NCBI GenBank assembly: GCA_964468375.1
Contig: CAYXUW010000094.1
Span: 1-8,867, forward strand
Direction of reading: 5' to 3'
Length of the DNA stretch: 8,867 nucleotides
Source: CAYXUW01 sp964468375
Lineage (GTDB): Bacteria; Planctomycetota; Phycisphaerae; Sedimentisphaerales; Anaerobacaceae
Below the pieces are notes generated by a model, which worked only from the letters and a program-made list of their open reading frames with translations, was not told the DNA's origin and did no database searches. The first letter of the stretch is position 1, and every line of letters begins with the position of its first letter. Of this stretch, positions 6,746 to 8,867 are shown piece by piece. Both the position numbers and the translations under genes were made by a program.

Positions 6746-6823
6746 AACTACCGGAGGCGGAGTTTTGAATTCTTAGTTTTGAGCTGGTTTTTTGCTGTTA
6801 ATTACGGAGGCTGCAGGTTTTTT

Positions 6824-6949
6824 CTAAACAGATTCCACCAGCGATCGATTAAGCCAGGCCATGGCCTGTTCTTTCGAAGGAAACATCTTGAATTTATCAA
6901 AAAACCTGTTTGCTGCAATTATCTCAGCGAAATCGGACGGGATTTCAGA
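6824..6949 (-). pseudogene. C-terminal remnant of a STAS/SpoIIAA-like paralogue
   Basis: Read on the minus strand from 6949 to a TAG at 6824-6826, this gives SEIPSDFAEIIAANRFFDKF followed by KMFPSKEQAMAWLNRSLVESV. It aligns with the C-terminus of the intact neighbour (ETVAVNRFFNYRIFSSEEQALAWLNE): shared residues include A, NRFF, F, S, EQA and AWLN. The first ~75% of the domain, the start codon and any ribosome site are absent. Directly upstream lies a degenerate copy of the G-rich repeat. It is a decayed tandem duplicate, in the same frame as the intact gene and separated from it by that gene's TAG (6992-6994). Confidence 0.75.
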
Positions 6950-6982
6950 GGTTGCGGGGGGATGGGGTAAAACGCAGGGAGC
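6950..6982 (+). repeat. G-rich dispersed repeat, degenerate copy
   Basis: GGTTGCGGGGGGATGGGGTA followed by AAACGCAGG. It matches the longer copies at 7453 and 8827 with gaps. It sits exactly where the homology between the remnant and the intact STAS-like gene ends. Confidence 0.5.
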
Positions 6983-6991
6983 TGCAGCGAG

Positions 6992-7348
6992 CTATTCATT
7001 AAGCCAAGCCAACGCCTGCTCCTCCGAAGAGAATATGCGGTAATTAAAAAATCTGTTCACAGCGACCGTCTCAAGGAAAGCAACGCCTTTTGCGGTCGGC
7101 TGTTCTTCCGAAACCAACATAGCCACCTTGAAATCGTCAGGGAAATCGGAGAAAATGTCAACAACTTCCGAGGAATCGGGCATTGCAGTTTGCTCCCGCG
7201 TGTCTACCAAAACCTTATTGATTCCTTTTCCACGGGTGATTTTCAGAGCCGCATCCACGGTGTTCATAATGTCCTGCTTTGTGACAATGCCGTAAGAAGA
7301 AACCTCGATGATTCCGCGCTGCTCGTTGAGTATAATTTTTTCCGGCAC
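6992..7348 (-). CDS. STAS/SpoIIAA-like domain protein
   Basis: 118 aa from a GTG at 7348, with AGGGG 7 nt upstream. The whole protein matches the SpoIIAA-like/STAS-Sec14-type small family: an N-terminal beta pair (IILNEQRGIIEVSSYGIVT), a helix (QDIMNTVDAALKITRGKG), the strand INKVLVDTRE, a central PDSSEVVDIFSDFP segment, KVAMLV, and the conserved C-terminal ETVAVNRFFNYRIFSSEEQALAWL. STAS folds usually act as phospho-regulated partner-binding modules. Here the usual anti-sigma partner genes are absent, so the partner is unknown and phosphorylation at any of its Ser/Thr residues is speculative. It is transcribed away from the zinc-ribbon gene. A truncated paralogue follows it, suggesting local duplication. 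Family call is good; function unknown. Confidence 0.85.
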   Translation of the reverse strand: MPEKIILNEQRGIIEVSSYGIVTKQDIMNTVDAALKITRGKGINKVLVDTREQTAMPDSSEVVDIFSDFPDDFKVAMLVSEEQPTAKGVAFLETVAVNRFFNYRIFSSEEQALAWLNE

Positions 7349-7401
7349 AATAAAACCCCTAAAGCCAAATAATAATACACATCACTTTTTGCCGGCAGTT
7401 C

Positions 7402-7429
7402 ATTATAACGCGGCCGGAGAAGGAGTAAA
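7402..7429 (-). promoter_or_regulatory. Candidate promoter of the STAS-like gene
   Basis: Minus strand: TTTACT (7424-7429), a 16-bp spacer and a perfect TATAAT (7402-7407), about 50 bp before the GTG at 7348. The -10 is strong; the -35 matches consensus at four of six positions. Confidence 0.5.
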
Positions 7430-7452
7430 GCAAAAAAACAGGGTGAAAATTC

Positions 7453-7492
7453 GGGGTTGCGGGGGATTGGGGGATGGTGTAGAATAGCGGGA
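7453..7492 (+). repeat. G-rich dispersed repeat, copy in the divergent intergenic region
   Basis: GGGGTTGCGGGGGATTGGGG begins the element, which continues to TGTAGAATAGCGGG (7478-7491). The copy at 8827-8864 is nearly identical, with three small differences. Three G-runs of 4-5 lie within 20 nt and a fourth of three lies further on, so a G-quadruplex is conceivable. It lies between the divergent STAS-like and zinc-ribbon genes. Confidence 0.7.
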
Positions 7493-7566
7493 AACAGCTT
7501 TGAGGAAAAAGCATCGCAGAGTAATCGTCAGTAAAATCAGCAATTAAAAATTTGAGAGGAAAAGAC

Positions 7567-7836
7567 ATGAATGACGAGTATATAGAAATTCCGGATTGTC
7601 CCAAATGCCAGCTAAGTCACCGATACAAACTGAAGATTGAACGAGCAACGGTGGTGAAAATGACAACGATGTCGAACATAGCCGAGCCGGAACGCCGGGT
7701 AAGGATAACACGGATATTCACCTGTCCGAAAAAGAATGAAGAGTTCGAAGCAACCTTTACACTGACCGACACATCATCAGACAGAATTAAAAAAGTCCAA
7801 GTGATAGGCGCCGCTGATGAAGACGAACAAAAATGA
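7567..7836 (+). CDS. Small zinc-ribbon-like protein of unknown function
   Basis: 89 aa from the ATG at 7567, with GAGAGGA (7554-7560) 6 nt upstream; an in-frame TTG at 7552 is less likely. Residues 11-14 are a CPKC knuckle, followed by H18. A second half, FTCPKKNEEFEATFTL, begins at C53 but has no partner cysteine, so the zinc site is incomplete or uses H18 or an acidic ligand. The rest is beta-rich and charged (YKLKIERATVVKM, EPERRVRITRIF) and ends in an acidic tail (GAADEDEQK). There is no signal peptide or membrane segment. Its last 20 bp overlap the start of the membrane-protein gene, so the two are translationally coupled and probably act together. No function was recognised. Confidence 0.8.
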   Translation: MNDEYIEIPDCPKCQLSHRYKLKIERATVVKMTTMSNIAEPERRVRITRIFTCPKKNEEFEATFTLTDTSSDRIKKVQVIGAADEDEQK

Positions 7837-8278
7837 AAATACGGAAATAAAATTAGAACAAGTCCAAGATATTACTCCGCACAATAAAGCTCTATACGAA
7901 GCCGGTAAAAAGCTGCTGGTTGATTCGGTCGATGTTAGCCGTGAGTTCTGCAAATTTATGACCACAACGACAATCGGAGCTATACCAATATACCTGGCCC
8001 TGCTAAAACTTGTGCTTCCCAAAGATTATTCCCTGCAATCGTATGACGAGATAAAGTTTGTTATTCCGCCGTTATTGTTTTTGATATCCGCTATTCTTTT
8101 TGTCCTCGGATATTTTCCGCAAAAGGGCCTTCTTTGCCTTGATTTGCCCGCTGAAATTGAACATGAACAGAGCGCAACTATACGCCGAAGATACCGGTTT
8201 GCAACAACGGCGTTTATTATCTTTTGTGCCGGAATAATCTACGGGTCGTGGGTAGTAGTTATTAAGCTGCTTGGATGA
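7817..8278 (+). CDS. Three-helix membrane protein of unknown function, coupled to the zinc-ribbon gene
   Basis: 153 aa from the ATG at 7817, inside the preceding gene (20-bp overlap) and without a clear ribosome site of its own, implying reinitiation. An N-terminal hydrophilic helix (about residues 1-45, containing ALYEAGKKLLVDSVDVSREF) leads into TM1 (about 47-68), TM2 (about 81-100) and TM3 (about 128-150). A polar loop, EIEHEQSATIRRRYRF (residues 113-128), precedes TM3; its RRRYR cluster suggests a cytoplasmic position. P84, P85 and C45 might be functional, but no catalytic motif is visible. The layout, a soluble helix followed by a few membrane spans, resembles small membrane effectors such as SLATT-type proteins, but no specific match can be claimed. 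Confidence 0.82.
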   Translation: MKTNKNENTEIKLEQVQDITPHNKALYEAGKKLLVDSVDVSREFCKFMTTTTIGAIPIYLALLKLVLPKDYSLQSYDEIKFVIPPLLFLISAILFVLGYFPQKGLLCLDLPAEIEHEQSATIRRRYRFATTAFIIFCAGIIYGSWVVVIKLLG

Positions 8279-8521
8279 AAGCTAATACGCCTGCAACATG
8301 ATTTATGGAAAGAACAGTTTTGCGGGATTTTTGATAAGCGATGGTTTCAAATAAAAGTGATGTGAGTTTTTTCAGTCCTGTTTTTGAAAGTGACACTTTT
8401 TGACACTGACATATTTTGACACTGATAACCCCTTTATTTCCCATATTTCAAAAGCTCAAGGTGTGAGTTAATTCATATTTCTATCGAGGGAATTAGATTT
8501 TACTAAAAAAACAAAAAAAAC
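8279..8521. other. Intergenic stretch with TGACACT repeats
   Basis: No gene is seen. The heptamer TGACACT occurs at 8391, 8401 and 8417. The first lies in a 13-bp perfect odd-centred palindrome AAAGTG-A-CACTTT (8387-8399). A/T-tracts at 8501-8520 lead into the promoter at 8522. No terminator was found for the membrane-protein gene. Confidence 0.45.
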
Positions 8522-8550
8522 TTGACAAAAATCGTGCATCGAGATAGCAT
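8522..8550 (+). promoter_or_regulatory. Strong promoter ahead of the 53-aa ORF
   Basis: Perfect -35 TTGACA (8522-8527), a 17-bp spacer and -10 TAGCAT (8545-8550). The A-rich stretch just upstream (8501-8520) resembles an UP element. A second TTGACA at 8552-8557 has no good -10. The implied leader of about 85 nt runs to the ATG at 8644. Confidence 0.65.
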
Positions 8551-8643
8551 ATTGACAGTCATTCCTAAGGATAAGCATAAGGGGAAACAAGCAGAGGATA
8601 TACGCACGCTCTCGATTTGTAAAAGTTTAACGAGGGTGATTAT

Positions 8644-8805
8644 ATGGCAAAAAATAAAATGAATATAGTCAGGATAAAACTCAGCATCGAATGGCCAAAA
8701 GGTTTGTTCAAAGCCATTGTCACTCCGCTCAAAAAACTGTTTAACGCCCTTGCAAACTTCCTTCACAAGATGGACCTCTGGCTCAGGGCCTGGCCGAGAC
8801 TGTAA
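8644..8805 (+). CDS. Small cationic amphipathic peptide (53 aa), unrecognised
   Basis: ATG at 8644 to TAA at 8803-8805, preceded by GAGGGTGAT with workable spacing and by a strong promoter. The product begins MAKNKMNIVRIKLSIEWPKG and ends LHKMDLWLRAWPRL. It has 11 Lys/Arg against 2 Asp/Glu. The segment about 20-43 (GLFKAIVTPLKKLFNALANF) would form an amphipathic helix with a basic face, and the C-terminus carries two Trp. There is no signal peptide or clear transmembrane span. It could be a membrane-active peptide, a type I-toxin-like peptide, or a small nucleic-acid or protein-binding factor. The overlapping minus-strand frame (8503-8766) lacks comparable signals. Evidence for expression is good for its size; function is unknown. 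Confidence 0.6.
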   Translation: MAKNKMNIVRIKLSIEWPKGLFKAIVTPLKKLFNALANFLHKMDLWLRAWPRL

Positions 8806-8826
8806 CGGCTTATGGAGGATGTTTTT

Positions 8827-8864
8827 GGGGTTGCGGGGGAATGGGGGATGTGTAGAATGCGGGT
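8827..8864 (+). repeat. G-rich dispersed repeat, right-edge copy
   Basis: GGGGTTGCGGGGGAATGGGG begins it, and TGTAGAATGCGGG (8851-8863) ends it. It is nearly identical to 7453-7492. It lies 21 bp after the stop of the 53-aa ORF and may continue past the window edge. Confidence 0.7.
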
Positions 8865-8867
8865 TAA

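Noticed and set aside
6779..7043. Plus-strand frames 6779-6970 and 6861-7043
   Set aside because: They are antisense to the STAS-like gene and its remnant, whose homology to each other is on the minus strand.
6824..7348. Single longer STAS-like protein made by stop-codon readthrough
   Set aside because: The stub repeats the C-terminus already present in the intact gene, which fits duplication and decay better than recoding; kept only as a test under findings.
7359..7604. Minus-strand frame 7359-7604
   Set aside because: Spans the divergent promoter region and the G-rich repeat; no start signals or protein-like pattern.
8503..8766. Minus-strand 87-codon frame
   Set aside because: Covers the promoter and body of the plus-strand 53-aa ORF; it has no ribosome site or family features and a low-complexity hydrophobic end.

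Overview
The window looks like chromosomal DNA of a Planctomycetota bacterium, probably an anaerobic Phycisphaerae/Sedimentisphaerales-type lineage. This rests on family knowledge and is inference: secreted dockerin-bearing and CotH/lamin-tail proteins, short single-HTH proteins and an abundance of intergenic repeats are typical of that group. No rRNA, tRNA, transposase or CRISPR array was recognised.

Layout. (1) 1-4290, minus strand: two secreted-protein genes. The upstream one encodes a lamin-tail/dockerin protein; the downstream one encodes a CotH-kinase-like protein that runs off the left edge and carries InlB-type repeats. A long, structured 5' leader (4290-4480) precedes the pair, and the lamin-tail gene seems to lack a normal start codon: its signal peptide begins at an ATA. 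(2) 4658-5715, minus strand: a minimal tatA-tatC operon behind a consensus sigma70-type promoter. (3) 5800-6517: about 700 bp with no convincing gene but several repeat types. (4) 6414-6709: a 58-aa HTH protein whose promoter overlaps a perfect 14-bp palindrome. The same palindrome recurs at its stop codon and about 160 bp upstream. (5) 6824-7348, minus strand: a small STAS/SpoIIAA-like protein, followed by the decayed C-terminal end of a paralogue. (6) 7567-8278, plus strand: two overlapping genes encoding a zinc-ribbon-like protein and a three-helix membrane protein, both of unknown function. (7) 8522-8805: a strong promoter driving a 53-aa cationic peptide that is too short for ordinary gene callers.

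How it fits together. The left half concerns export and the cell surface: two Sec-type secreted proteins next to the Tat translocase, although nothing shows that Tat exports its neighbours. The right half is an accessory-like stretch of small regulators, orphan genes and dispersed repeats. A G-rich repeat occurs three times (about 6950, 7453 and 8827) and once abuts the broken STAS-like gene. The best candidates for something undescribed are the HTH/palindrome unit, the zinc-ribbon/membrane gene pair, the 53-aa peptide and the structured leader.
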